Shown: one piece after another, positions 29,613 through 38,719 of the stretch
How positions within the stretch are numbered: the stretch's first letter is position 1
Layout: each line of letters opens with the position of its first letter
DNA from: Azospirillum baldaniorum
GTDB lineage: Bacteria > Pseudomonadota > Alphaproteobacteria > Azospirillales > Azospirillaceae
NCBI RefSeq assembly: GCF_003119195.2
Contig: NZ_CP022254.1
Span: 1,272,001-1,336,000 of the forward strand
Length of the DNA: 64,000 nucleotides
Direction: 5' to 3'
The notes under the pieces: model-generated
What the model saw: only the letters and a program-made list of their open reading frames with translations
Databases searched by the model: none
Told to the model about the DNA's origin: nothing
Translations under genes and position numbers: made by a program

Positions 29613-30719
29613 ATGACCGACGCCAGGTCCGACGCGGTCGCAGGCGCCCGACTCGACCGGCTGTGGGAGCGTGGCTGCGCCTTCCTCGGCACGCGCACCG
29701 CCATCATGGGCGGTGCGATGAGCTGGGTGTCGGAGCGCCACCTCGTCTCCGCCATCTCCAACGCCGGGGGGTTCGGCGTGCTGGCCTGCGGCTCGATGCC
29801 GCCGGACCTGCTGGCGGCGGAGATCGCCGCCACGCGGGCGCTGACCGCGAAGCCCTTCGGCGTCAACCTCATCAACATGCACCCGGACCTCGACCGTCTG
29901 ATCGACGTCTGCCGGGAGCTGGCGGTGAGCCATGTGGTGATCGCCGGGGGCTTCCCCAGCGGCGCCACCATCAAGCGGATCAAGGACGGCGGCGCCCGCG
30001 CCATGGCCTTTGCCCCGACGCTGGTCAGCGGCCGGCGGATGGTCAAGATCGGCATCGACGCCCTGGTGATCGAGGGCACGGAGGCCGGCGGCCACATCGG
30101 CCCCGTCTCCACCACCGTCCTGGCGCAGGAGATCCTGCCCGACCTGCGCGAGGTCCCGGTCTTCGTGGCCGGCGGCATCGGGCGCGGCGAGGCCATCCTG
30201 TCCTATCTGGAGCAGGGGGCGGCGGGCGTGCAGATCGGCACCCGTTTCGTCTGCGCCACCGAATCCATCGCGCACCAGCGCTTCAAGCAGGTCTTCATCA
30301 AGGCCTCGGCGCGCGACGCCCAGGCGTCGGTGCAGATCGACCCGCGCTTCCCGGTGATCCCGGTGCGGGCGCTGGCCAACGCCGGGTCCAAGCGGTTCAT
30401 GGAGCTTCAGCGCGAGGTCATCGCGCGCGTCGACCGCGGCGAGACGACGCGCGACGCGGGCATCCTGGAGATCGAGCATTTCTGGGCCGGCGCGCTGCGC
30501 CGGGCGGTGATCGACGGCGACGTGGAAAGCGGTTCGCTGATGGCCGGGCAGAGCGTCGGGCTGGTCACGCGCGAGCAGCCGGTGGCCGAGATCATCGGCG
30601 ACCTGATCGTCCAGGCCGAAGCGGCGCTGGCCGCCCGCTGCGCGCGCATCGACGCCGAGGAGCCGCCGGTCATCGGTCAATCGGCCGCCGGTCAATCGGC
30701 CATCCTGGGGGCGGCATGA
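29613..30719 (+). CDS. Nitronate monooxygenase / FMN-dependent NMO-like protein
   Basis: 368-aa TIM-barrel FMN enzyme of the NMO/2-nitropropane dioxygenase and FabK superfamily. Phosphate-binding Gly motifs are VFVAGGIGRGEAILSYLEQGAAGVQIGTRF near residue 185. IEGTEAGGHIGP has the conserved GGH found in NMO. PIMGGAMSWVSE-like N-terminal segment IMGGAMSWVSERHLVSAISNAGGFGVLACGSM is characteristic. Members oxidise alkyl nitronates or act as enoyl-ACP reductases; the GGH motif favours NMO. GGAGGGG precedes the ATG. It sits between lysC (25 bp) and ptsP (1 bp gap), an operon position not found in every relative. Confidence 0.85.
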   Translation: MTDARSDAVAGARLDRLWERGCAFLGTRTAIMGGAMSWVSERHLVSAISNAGGFGVLACGSMPPDLLAAEIAATRALTAKPFGVNLINMHPDLDRLIDVCRELAVSHVVIAGGFPSGATIKRIKDGGARAMAFAPTLVSGRRMVKIGIDALVIEGTEAGGHIGPVSTTVLAQEILPDLREVPVFVAGGIGRGEAILSYLEQGAAGVQIGTRFVCATESIAHQRFKQVFIKASARDAQASVQIDPRFPVIPVRALANAGSKRFMELQREVIARVDRGETTRDAGILEIEHFWAGALRRAVIDGDVESGSLMAGQSVGLVTREQPVAEIIGDLIVQAEAALAARCARIDAEEPPVIGQSAAGQSAILGAA

Positions 30720-30720
30720 G

Positions 30721-33021
30721 ATGAACGGCGTCGTGGGCGACATCCCCGCCGGTTCGCCGGGCTTCGACGGCGCCGCCTCGCGCCGCCTGCTGGCGCGGCT
30801 GCGCGACGTCATGGCGGGCTCCGGCTCCGGCCAGGAGCGGCTGGACAAGATCGTCACCCTGATCGGCATGGAGATGGGGGCGGACGTCTGCTCCTGCTAC
30901 GTCATGCGGGCGGGCGAGGTGCTGGAGCTGTTTTCCACGCTCGGTCTGAACCAGGACGCCGTGCACAACACCCGCCTGCGCGTGGGCGAGGGCATCGTCG
31001 GCGACATCGCCGGCCACGCGCGGCCCATCGCGCTGGACAACGCGCCGTCGCACCCCAGCTTCGCCTACCGCCCGGAAACCGGGGAGGACCCCTTCCTGTC
31101 GCTGGCCGGCGTGCCGATCCTGCGCGGCGGCAAGGTCCGCGGCGTCCTGGTCATCCAGCACAAGGACCGCCGCCGCTACACCGAGGTCGAGGTCGAGACG
31201 CTCCAGACCATCGCCATGGTGGTGGCCGAGCTGGTCGCCCAGGGCGAGCTGGTCAACCCGCAGGAGGTCGCCTCCACCGGCGATCCGGCGCTGCTGCCGG
31301 CCCGCCTGTCGGGCACCTCGCTGGCCAGCGGCCTGGCGATGGGGCTGGCGGTGATCCACCGCCCGCAGCTGACCATCCGGCAGATGGTGTCCGAGGACGC
31401 GGAGAGCGAACTGGCGCGGCTGAACGCGGCCATCGCCACCATGCACAGCGCCATCGACGACCTGCTGAACGCGGCGGCGCTGGCGGGCTTGAGCGAGCCC
31501 AAGGACATCCTGGAAACCTACCGCATGTTTGCGGAGGACCGCGGGTGGCTGTCGCGCATCCGCGAGGCGATCCGCATGGGTCTGACGGCGGAAGGGGCGG
31601 TGCAGCAGGTGCAGAACGACACCCGCGCCCGCATGAGCCACCTGACCGACCCCTACATCCGCGAACGGCTGCTCGATCTGGAGGACCTGACCAACCGGCT
31701 GCTCCAGCACCTTGCCGGGCGCAAGTCGGAGGCCGACGGCGGCACGCTGCCGGAGGACATCGTCCTGGTCGCGCGCTCCATGGGACCGGCGGAGCTTCTC
31801 GACTACGACCAGCGCCGCCTGCGCGGGGTGATCCTGGAGGAGGGCTCGCCGTCCAGCCACGTCTGCATCGTGGCCCGCGCGTTGAACATCCCGGTGGTGC
31901 AGGCGCCCGACGCGCTGAACCGGATCGAGCCGCTGGACCCGGTGATCGTCGACGGCGACCACGGGCAGGCCTTCGTCCGCCCGGCCGAGGACATCCAGAT
32001 GGCCTTCGCGGAGGCCGTCGCCCTGCGCGCCCGCAAGGAGCAGATGTACGAGGCGATCCGCGCGCAACCCTCGGTGACGCGGGACGGCGTGCCGATCTCC
32101 ATCCAGCTCAACTGCGGCCTGCTGATCGACCTGCCGCACCTGAAGGCCAGCGGGGCGGAGGGCATCGGCCTCTACCGCACCGAGATCCCCTTCATGGTGC
32201 GCTCGACCTACCCGGACGTCCACGCGCAGACCGACCTCTATTCGCGCATCCTCGACCAGACCGACGACAAGCCGGTGGTCTTCCGCACGCTCGACGTCGG
32301 CGGCGACAAGATGCTGCCCTACATCGCGGCCAGCGAGGGGGAGGAGAATCCGGCGCTCGGCTGGCGGGCCATCCGCATCGGGCTGGACCATCCGTCGCTG
32401 CTGCGTCAGCAGCTGCGCGCCCTGCTGCGGGCGTCCGCCGGGCGTCCGCTGTCGGTGATGTTCCCGATGATCGCCGAGGTGGCGGAGTTCGACGCCGCCC
32501 GCCGCCTGCTCGATCTGGAGATCAACCGGCTGAAGGGTCAGGGCGGCGAGCCGCCCAGCCGCGTGCGCGTCGGCACGATGATCGAGGTGCCGGCGCTGCT
32601 CTGGCAGTTGCCCGCCCTGCTGCCGCGGGTGGACTTCCTGTCGGTCGGCTCCAACGACCTGACCCAGTACATCTTCGCCAGTGACCGCGGCAACCCGCGC
32701 ACCTCCGGCCGCTACGACCCGCTGTCGCCGGCCATGATGAGCCTGCTGCGGCGGCTGGTCGAGGCCTGCGGCGACGCCGGTGTTCCGGTCAGCATCTGCG
32801 GTGAGATGGCCGGCCGGCCGCTGGACGCCATGGCGCTGATCGGCATCGGCTTCCGCACCCTGTCGATGTCGCCGCCCTCGGTCGGGCCGGTGAAGACGAT
32901 GCTGCGCTCACTCGACGTGGCGGTGCTGCGCCAGTACATGAACGGGCTCTATCTGCGCGGCGACCACAGCCTGCGCGACAAGCTGCGCAGCTTCGCCAAG
33001 GACCACGGCGTCATCATCTGA
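30721..33021 (+). CDS. ptsP: Phosphoenolpyruvate-protein phosphotransferase EI-Ntr (PtsP)
   Basis: 766-aa first enzyme of the nitrogen PTS. The GAF domain (about 20-165) senses glutamine/2-oxoglutarate in relatives. The EI N-terminal domain follows from about 190. The phospho-carrying His380 is in GSPSSHVCIVARAL. The PEP-binding barrel has GIGLYRTEIPFM, RTLDVGGDK, SVGSNDLTQY and the catalytic Cys in VSICGEMAGRP. It phosphorylates NPr, then EIIA-Ntr (ptsN at 26814). The ATG comes 1 bp after the preceding stop. The last 205 bp before the RodZ-like gene are non-coding. Confidence 0.95.
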   Translation: MNGVVGDIPAGSPGFDGAASRRLLARLRDVMAGSGSGQERLDKIVTLIGMEMGADVCSCYVMRAGEVLELFSTLGLNQDAVHNTRLRVGEGIVGDIAGHARPIALDNAPSHPSFAYRPETGEDPFLSLAGVPILRGGKVRGVLVIQHKDRRRYTEVEVETLQTIAMVVAELVAQGELVNPQEVASTGDPALLPARLSGTSLASGLAMGLAVIHRPQLTIRQMVSEDAESELARLNAAIATMHSAIDDLLNAAALAGLSEPKDILETYRMFAEDRGWLSRIREAIRMGLTAEGAVQQVQNDTRARMSHLTDPYIRERLLDLEDLTNRLLQHLAGRKSEADGGTLPEDIVLVARSMGPAELLDYDQRRLRGVILEEGSPSSHVCIVARALNIPVVQAPDALNRIEPLDPVIVDGDHGQAFVRPAEDIQMAFAEAVALRARKEQMYEAIRAQPSVTRDGVPISIQLNCGLLIDLPHLKASGAEGIGLYRTEIPFMVRSTYPDVHAQTDLYSRILDQTDDKPVVFRTLDVGGDKMLPYIAASEGEENPALGWRAIRIGLDHPSLLRQQLRALLRASAGRPLSVMFPMIAEVAEFDAARRLLDLEINRLKGQGGEPPSRVRVGTMIEVPALLWQLPALLPRVDFLSVGSNDLTQYIFASDRGNPRTSGRYDPLSPAMMSLLRRLVEACGDAGVPVSICGEMAGRPLDAMALIGIGFRTLSMSPPSVGPVKTMLRSLDVAVLRQYMNGLYLRGDHSLRDKLRSFAKDHGVII

Positions 33022-33226
33022 GGCCACGCCCAAGGCCGCTTCGTCCACCCTGGAGCCATATCCCACTCTGGCGCTCGCCGCGGCGGCGTTTTGTTACAGC
33101 GGTTTGGACGAAGGGCGTATACAAGATGGCAGGATCACGGTCGTTCCCGGTTGCGCCGATCCCGCGGCTGGCGTACCCATGCCGGGGCTGCGACCATAAG
33201 TCATCCGAGGCGACGGTACGGTTGAG

Positions 33227-34564
33227 ATGATGGGCAAGCGCAAGGTTTTCGGCTCCTACGACCCCACGCAGGACGGCCCGGCGCAGACCGGCCCTAGCGT
33301 GTCCGACACCCTGCGCGAGACGCGCGAGAGCCTCGGCTACGACCTGCGCGAGGTCGCGACGATGCTGCGCATCCGCTACCCCTACCTGCAGGCCATCGAG
33401 GCGGGCCGGTTCGAGGATCTGCCGGGCACCACCTACGCCGCCGGTTTCCTGCGCTCCTACGCGGAATGCCTGGGGCTCGACCCGGACACCATCCTCACCC
33501 GCTACAAGGACGAGGCGGCGGGCCGCACGCGCAGCCAGCAGCTTTATTTCCCGACCCCGGTGCCGGAAGGCCGCATCCCCGGCGGCACGGTCCTGCTCGG
33601 CACGATGGTGCTGGCCGGCATCGTCTATGGCGGCTGGTACTATCTGTCGGCGACCGACCGGTCGATGGTCGATCTGGTTCCAACCCTGCCCGACCGGCTG
33701 GTCTCGCTGCTCGACACGCTGCCCTTCAACGCCAGCCAGAATGGGGGTGGCCAGAACGGTGGCGGCCAGAACGTCGGGGCGCCGGTCCCCGTCGGCTCGC
33801 CCACCGCCCCGGCGTCCGTCCCGACCGTGATGGCGGAGGCTCCGCCCGCTCCGGCGGCTTCCCCAGCGGCTTCTCCGGTGGCCGCCCCGCCCGCGGCCGG
33901 TGGTGGGTCCACGGCGGCTCCCGCTCCGGTGACACCGGCTCCCGCCGCTCCGGCCTCCACCGGCCAAGCCCCCACCGTCCAGGCCCCTGCGACCGCGGCT
34001 CCGGCGAAGCCCACTCCGGCTCCCGCGGCGGTGGTTGCCCAGCCGGCGCCGGCCGTTCCCGCCAAGCCGAACGCTCCCGCGGCGGTTCCGGCTCCCGCTC
34101 CATCGGCCATGGTGAACGTCCCGCCGCCCCCGGCCGAGGACGACGAGTCCGAGGGGGCCACGCAGGAACCGACCCCGCTCACGCCCGCCGCCCCGGCCAT
34201 CGCCAGCCTGCCGCCCACGGCTCCGACGGCGCCGCCGCCCGCCGTGGACGGGGCGCTGCCGTCGAAGGTCTATGGCACGCAGAACGCGGCCTCGCGCATC
34301 CAGCTCCGCGCCACACAGGACAGCTGGATCCAAGTGCGCGACAACAGCGGCGAGATCATCTTCACCCGCGTGCTGAAGCCGGGCGACGTCTACCGCGTGC
34401 CCGACCGCTCCGGCATCCGCGTCCGCACCGGCAACGCCGGCGGGCTCATCGTCGTCACCGACGGGGTGGACGGCGCGCCGATGGGCGCGGTCGGGCAGGT
34501 GCTGCGCGACGTGTCGCTGGACCAGCACGCCCCGACCCTGCGCGGCGCCGCCCCCGTCCATTGA
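33227..34564 (+). CDS. RodZ-like helix-turn-helix membrane protein
   Basis: 445-aa bitopic protein. The cytoplasmic HTH_25 domain (about 25-105, SDTLRETRESLGYDLREVATMLRIRYPYLQAIEAGRFEDLPG) matches RodZ, which anchors MreB. One transmembrane helix lies near 122-142 (GTVLLGTMVLAGIVYGGWYYL). A roughly 170-residue Ala/Pro-rich linker follows (about 185-345), then a C-terminal DUF4115/RodZ beta domain (RIQLRATQDSWIQVRDNSGEIIFTRVLKPGD to DLQ-like end). Its place upstream of ispG is the usual rodZ-ispG order. The linker is longer than in E. coli RodZ. The GTTGAGATG start region has a weak Shine-Dalgarno. Confidence 0.87.
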   Translation: MMGKRKVFGSYDPTQDGPAQTGPSVSDTLRETRESLGYDLREVATMLRIRYPYLQAIEAGRFEDLPGTTYAAGFLRSYAECLGLDPDTILTRYKDEAAGRTRSQQLYFPTPVPEGRIPGGTVLLGTMVLAGIVYGGWYYLSATDRSMVDLVPTLPDRLVSLLDTLPFNASQNGGGQNGGGQNVGAPVPVGSPTAPASVPTVMAEAPPAPAASPAASPVAAPPAAGGGSTAAPAPVTPAPAAPASTGQAPTVQAPATAAPAKPTPAPAAVVAQPAPAVPAKPNAPAAVPAPAPSAMVNVPPPPAEDDESEGATQEPTPLTPAAPAIASLPPTAPTAPPPAVDGALPSKVYGTQNAASRIQLRATQDSWIQVRDNSGEIIFTRVLKPGDVYRVPDRSGIRVRTGNAGGLIVVTDGVDGAPMGAVGQVLRDVSLDQHAPTLRGAAPVH

Positions 34565-34629
34565 GGACGGGCCGCCAAAGACAAGCCGGTGACGGCTTTT
34601 TCCCTTGAATCCGGCGCGGCGGACCGCAC

Positions 34630-34658
34630 TTCAGGCGTAACGCCGGCTGCGCTATAAG
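34630..34658 (+). promoter_or_regulatory. Weak candidate promoter of ispG
   Basis: TTCAGG at 34630-34635, 17-bp spacer, TATAAG at 34653-34658, 39 bp before the ispG start. Good -10, weak -35. Confidence 0.35.
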
Positions 34659-34697
34659 ACCGCGCCGGACCCGATTCATGCCCCGAGGCCACAGCCC

Positions 34698-35834
34698 ATG
34701 AGCAGCGTGCGCGCCTACCGCCAGATCCTTCGCCGCAAGTCCCGCCAGATCCGGGTGGGCAATGTGCTCGTCGGCGGCGATGCGCCGATCTCGGTGCAGA
34801 CGATGACCAACACGCCGACCGCCGACGTGGCGGCGACGGTGGCGCAGATCCAGGCGGCGGAACGGGTGGGCGCCGACATCGTGCGCGTCTCCTGCCCCGA
34901 CCAGGAATCGGCGCTGGCCCTGAAGCAGATCGTGCCGCAGGTCTCGGTGCCGATCGTCGCGGACATCCATTTCCACTACAAGCGCGCCATCGAGGCGGCG
35001 CAGAGCGGGGCGGCCTGCCTGCGCATCAACCCCGGCAACATCGGCTCGGCGGAGCGGGTGCGCGAGGTGGTGAAGGCGGCCAAGGATTACGGCTGCTCCA
35101 TGCGCATCGGCGTCAACGCCGGCTCTCTGGAGCAGGACCTGCTGGAGAAGTACGGCGAGCCCTGCCCGGAGGCGCTGGTCGAGAGCGCCCTGAATCACGC
35201 CAAGATCCTGGAGGACCACGACTTCACCGAGTTCAAGATTTCGGTGAAGGCGTCCGACGTGTTCCTGGCCGTCGCCGCCTACCAGGGGCTGGCCGAGGCC
35301 TGCGACTATCCGCTGCACATCGGCATCACCGAGGCCGGCGGCCTGCGCGCCGGGACGGTGAAGTCGTCCATCGGGCTCGGCATGCTGCTGTGGTCGGGCA
35401 TCGGCGACACCATCCGCGTGTCCCTGTCGGCCGAGCCGGCGGAGGAGGTCCAGGTCGGCTACGAGATGCTGAAGTCGCTGGGCCTGCGGCGGCGCGGTGT
35501 CACGGTCATCTCCTGCCCGAGCTGCGCGCGGCAGAACTTCAACGTCATCAAGACGGTGGAGACGCTGGAGGCGCGGCTGGCCCACATCACCACGCCGCTG
35601 ACCCTGTCGGTCATCGGCTGCGTGGTCAACGGCCCCGGCGAGGCGCGCGAGACCGACATCGGGCTGACCGGCGGCGGCAACAACACCCATCAGGTCTATC
35701 TGTCCGGCGTCACCGACCACCGGCTGAAGGACCAGAACATCGTCGATCACCTCGTCGGGCTGGTCGAGAAGAAGGCCGCCGAGATCGAGGCGGCCAAGGC
35801 CGCCGAAAAGGCAGCGGAAAACGCCGCCGAATGA
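34698..35834 (+). CDS. ispG: 4-hydroxy-3-methylbut-2-enyl diphosphate synthase IspG (GcpE)
   Basis: 378-aa [4Fe-4S] enzyme of the non-mevalonate isoprenoid pathway, converting MEcPP to HMBPP. The N-terminal barrel shows VGGDAPISVQTMTNTPTADV, VRVSCPDQ, ADIHFHYK and CLRINPGNIG. The C-terminal cluster domain has Cys ligands in ISCPSCARQNFNVI and VIGCVVNGPGEA plus the conserved Glu. A Lys/Ala/Glu-rich tail (EAAKAAEKAAENAAE) is added at the end. It follows the RodZ-like gene by 133 bp. Confidence 0.97.
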   Translation: MSSVRAYRQILRRKSRQIRVGNVLVGGDAPISVQTMTNTPTADVAATVAQIQAAERVGADIVRVSCPDQESALALKQIVPQVSVPIVADIHFHYKRAIEAAQSGAACLRINPGNIGSAERVREVVKAAKDYGCSMRIGVNAGSLEQDLLEKYGEPCPEALVESALNHAKILEDHDFTEFKISVKASDVFLAVAAYQGLAEACDYPLHIGITEAGGLRAGTVKSSIGLGMLLWSGIGDTIRVSLSAEPAEEVQVGYEMLKSLGLRRRGVTVISCPSCARQNFNVIKTVETLEARLAHITTPLTLSVIGCVVNGPGEARETDIGLTGGGNNTHQVYLSGVTDHRLKDQNIVDHLVGLVEKKAAEIEAAKAAEKAAENAAE

Positions 35835-35947
35835 CGGAACCGGCGCGGGCGGCAATTGAGTTAAGGACGCTCCGCGCCATCCGTGCTTAAATCCGCGGCA
35901 ATCCCGTCATCCTTGTCGGCCGTGCCGCGGCCTGGGCCAGAGTCAGA

Positions 35948-37279
35948 GTGACCGCTTCCTACTTCGTCATCGGCGCCAGCCATCGGTCCTGCTCCGGCGC
36001 GATCCGCGACCGTCTGACGACGGAGGAGGCGGAGGTGCCGGCGATGCTGGAGCGGCTGAGCGCCGCCGGCATCACCCAGGCGATGTGGCTCAGCACCTGC
36101 GACCGGGTCGAGGTCCAGGCGGTGCACGAGCGCCCGAACGAGGCCGCTCTCACCATCGCCGGGATCATGGCGGAACGGGTGGGGCTGAGCGAGCCCGACC
36201 TCGCCGGGCAGCTCTACACCCTGACCGGGCCGGCGGCGGTGCGCCACGTCTTCGCCGTCGCCTGCTCGCTCGACAGCCAGATCGTCGGCGAACCGCACAT
36301 CCTGGGGCAGGTCAAGGCCGCCCACCGCCACGCCGCCGCCGCCGGCCTGTCCGGGCCGGAGCTGGAGGGGCTTCTCCAGGCCGCCTACGGCGCCGCCAAG
36401 CGGGTGCGCCGCGAGACGCCGATCGCCGAGGGCGCCACCTCGCTGGTCGCCGCGGCGGTCCAGGTGGCGCGCGACCTGCACGGCGACCTGAGGCGCTGCA
36501 CCGGCCTGCTGATGGGGCTGGGCGACATGGGCGCCCTGGTGCTGGAGGGGCTGCGCGAGGCGGGACTGGGCCGGCTGATCGTCGCCGCCCCGGTGGACCG
36601 CCGGGCCGAAGCGGCGGCGCGGCGCATGGACAGCCACTTCGCGCCCTGGGCCGATCTCGATTCGGCGCTGACCAGCGCGGATATCGTGGTGACCGCGGCG
36701 GGCCTGGGGCGCTATATCCTCTCCGCACAGCAGTTGGGGGCGGCGTTGAAGCGCCGCCGCCGGCGCCCGGTGTTCGTGGTGGACGCGGCGATCCCCGCCG
36801 ACGTCGATCCGGACGTTGCCGGGCTGGACGAGGCCTTCGTCTACGACCTCGCCGATCTGGAGCGCGTGGCGCTGCAGGGGCGGGTGGGGCGGGAGGCGGC
36901 GACCCAGGCGGCCTGGACCATCGTGGACGACGCCTTGGCGGCCTTCGCCCGCCACCGGGCCGAGCGCGCCGCGGTGCCCGCCGTGGCGGCGCTGCGGACG
37001 CATTTCGAGACGGAGCGGCGGCGCCTGCTGGACGAGCAGCGGGGGCTGGACGCGGCGTCGGCGACGCGGCTGCTGGTCAACCGGCTGCTGCACGGCCCGT
37101 CGGAGGCGCTGCGCGCCATGGCGGCGGACCCGGACGGCGCCGGGCTGGCGGAGCGGGCGGCGGCGGAACGGCTGCTGTTCCGGCTGTTCCGGCTGGACGA
37201 GCCTGCCGGAGCCGGTATGGGCGCCGGGAGCGATTTGGATAAGGACGAGCGACGTGAGCCTGGACGAGAAGTTCAATAG
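35948..37279 (+). CDS. hemA: Glutamyl-tRNA reductase-like protein (divergent HemA)
   Basis: 443-aa protein with the whole GluTR architecture: catalytic domain with Cys51 and Arg53 in LSTCDRVEV, His in VRHVFAVACSLDSQIVGEPHILGQVKAA, NADP domain with GLGDMGALVLEGL, and a C-terminal helical dimerisation domain. GluTR reduces Glu-tRNA to glutamate semialdehyde for haem (C5 route). Two signatures differ from E. coli: CNR is CDR, and the NRT after the nucleotide-binding strand is replaced (VAAPVDRR). Most Alphaproteobacteria use ALA synthase instead, so activity is uncertain. Start GTG at 35948. The 3' end overlaps prfA by 26 bp, giving the gamma-like order hemA-prfA-prmC. Confidence 0.8.
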   Translation: MTASYFVIGASHRSCSGAIRDRLTTEEAEVPAMLERLSAAGITQAMWLSTCDRVEVQAVHERPNEAALTIAGIMAERVGLSEPDLAGQLYTLTGPAAVRHVFAVACSLDSQIVGEPHILGQVKAAHRHAAAAGLSGPELEGLLQAAYGAAKRVRRETPIAEGATSLVAAAVQVARDLHGDLRRCTGLLMGLGDMGALVLEGLREAGLGRLIVAAPVDRRAEAAARRMDSHFAPWADLDSALTSADIVVTAAGLGRYILSAQQLGAALKRRRRRPVFVVDAAIPADVDPDVAGLDEAFVYDLADLERVALQGRVGREAATQAAWTIVDDALAAFARHRAERAAVPAVAALRTHFETERRRLLDEQRGLDAASATRLLVNRLLHGPSEALRAMAADPDGAGLAERAAAERLLFRLFRLDEPAGAGMGAGSDLDKDERREPGREVQ

Positions 37280-38327
37280 GGTCGTGGCCCGCCATGACGA
37301 GCTGCGGGACGCGATGGCGGCGGGGACGGTGGACCCGGCGGACTTCGCCCGGCTGTCGAAGGAATACGCCGACCTGACCCCGGTGGCCGAGGCCATCGCC
37401 GAGTTGAAGAAGGCGAAGGCGGAGGCCGCCGACCTCGCCGGCATGATCGCCGACCCGGCGGGCGACGCCGACATGAAGGCGCTGGCCGAGGAGGAGTTCG
37501 GCGATCTCACCCGCCGCATCCCCGCCCTGGAGCGCCGGGTGCAGATTTCCCTGCTGCCCAAGGACGAGGCGGACGAGAAGAACGCCATCCTGGAGGTGCG
37601 CGCCGGCACCGGCGGCGACGAGGCGGCGCTGTTCGCCGCGGAGCTGTTCGAGATGTACCGCCGCTACGCCGGGCTCCAGGGCTGGCGGTTCGAGACGATG
37701 GAGGTCAGCGAGACCGGCATCGGCGGCTACAAGGAGGCCATCGCCAACATTACCGGCCGCAACGTCTTCGCCCGGCTGAAGTTCGAATCGGGCGTCCACC
37801 GCGTGCAGCGCGTTCCGGCGACCGAGACGCAGGGGCGCATCCACACCTCCGCCGCGACCGTCGCGGTGCTGCCCGAGGCGGAGGAGGTGGACATCCACAT
37901 CGATGAGAAGGACCTGCGCATCGACGTGTTCCGCTCCAGCGGCCCCGGCGGCCAGTCGGTGAACACGACGGACAGCGCGGTGCGCATCACCCACCTGCCG
38001 ACCGGCCTCGTGGTCAGCCAGCAGGACGAGAAGAGCCAGCACAAGAACAAGGCCAAGGCCCTGAAGGTGCTGCGCGCCCGCCTCTACGAGCGGGAGCGCG
38101 CCGAGAAGGACAAGGCCCGCGCCGCCGACCGCAAGAGCCAGGTGGGCTCCGGCGACCGGTCGGAGCGCATCCGCACCTACAACTTCCCGCAAGGGCGGGT
38201 GACCGACCACCGCATCAACCTGACGCTCTACAAGATCGAGAAGGTGATGGCCGGCGAGGCGCTGGACGAACTGATCGACGCGCTGACGGCCGAGGACGAG
38301 GCGGCGCGGCTGTCGGAATTGCAATAG
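37254..38327 (+). CDS. prfA: Peptide chain release factor 1
   Basis: 357-aa RF1, which recognises UAA and UAG and triggers peptide release. The stop-codon-reading PxT tripeptide is PAT in RVPATETQGRIHTSA. The catalytic GGQ loop is SSGPGGQSVNTTDSAVRITH, the Gln of which PrmC methylates. The C-terminal DEKSQHKNKAKALKVL and NFPQGRVTDHR are intact. The start is GTG at 37254 with AAGGACG upstream, inside the hemA-like gene. prmC, normally next, is displaced by a DUF559 gene and repeat copy 2. Confidence 0.96.
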   Translation: MSLDEKFNRVVARHDELRDAMAAGTVDPADFARLSKEYADLTPVAEAIAELKKAKAEAADLAGMIADPAGDADMKALAEEEFGDLTRRIPALERRVQISLLPKDEADEKNAILEVRAGTGGDEAALFAAELFEMYRRYAGLQGWRFETMEVSETGIGGYKEAIANITGRNVFARLKFESGVHRVQRVPATETQGRIHTSAATVAVLPEAEEVDIHIDEKDLRIDVFRSSGPGGQSVNTTDSAVRITHLPTGLVVSQQDEKSQHKNKAKALKVLRARLYERERAEKDKARAADRKSQVGSGDRSERIRTYNFPQGRVTDHRINLTLYKIEKVMAGEALDELIDALTAEDEAARLSELQ

Positions 38328-38337
38328 GGCGGTTTGG

Positions 38338-38697
38338 TCAATCTTCCTCCGGGCGTTTCTGCCCGCCGATGGCGGCGAGGATCATCGCCGCCACGCCCTC
38401 CGGGTTGTTCAGCACGTCGTTGTTCCAGAAGCGCAGGATTCGCCAGCCGTGATGCCGCAGATGCTCGTCCCGCGTGGAGTCGTAGGCGGAGTCGGCGTGC
38501 TGGCTGCCGTCGACTTCGACAACCAGCTTTGCCTGGATGCAGGCGAAATCAGCGATGTAGGGGGGAATGGGGTGCTGACGGCGAAACTTCCATCCGCTGA
38601 GCTGCTCACTGCGCAATTGGCGCCAAAGCGCTCGTTCGGCGTCGGTGGGCTGAGTGCGCAGGTCACGAGCGCGGTATTTCAGCTTGGAGTTCCGCAT
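38338..38697 (-). CDS. DUF559 endonuclease-domain protein
   Basis: 119-aa protein of the DUF559 family, a PD-(D/E)XK nuclease-like fold related to very-short-patch repair endonucleases. MRNSKLKYRARDLR leads to TDAERALWRQLRSEQL, then the core PPYIADFACIQAKLVVEVDGSQH with candidate metal ligands Asp50, Glu61 and Asp63, and WRILRFWNNDVLNN. Function of the family is unproven. The ATG at 38697 fits the family start; the frame remains open upstream through the adjacent palindromic repeat. It lies antisense in the prfA-prmC gap, 10 bp from the prfA stop, with repeat copy 2 just upstream of its start. Confidence 0.85.
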   Translation of the reverse strand: MRNSKLKYRARDLRTQPTDAERALWRQLRSEQLSGWKFRRQHPIPPYIADFACIQAKLVVEVDGSQHADSAYDSTRDEHLRHHGWRILRFWNNDVLNNPEGVAAMILAAIGGQKRPEED

Positions 38698-38719
38698 AGG
38701 CGCTCGTGTGGCAACACGG

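Noticed and set aside
27434..30196. 920-codon minus-strand open frame joining ubiG with the antisense of lysC
   Set aside because: Only the ubiG part (to 28195) is protein-like; the rest is a shadow of lysC and the downstream NMO gene.
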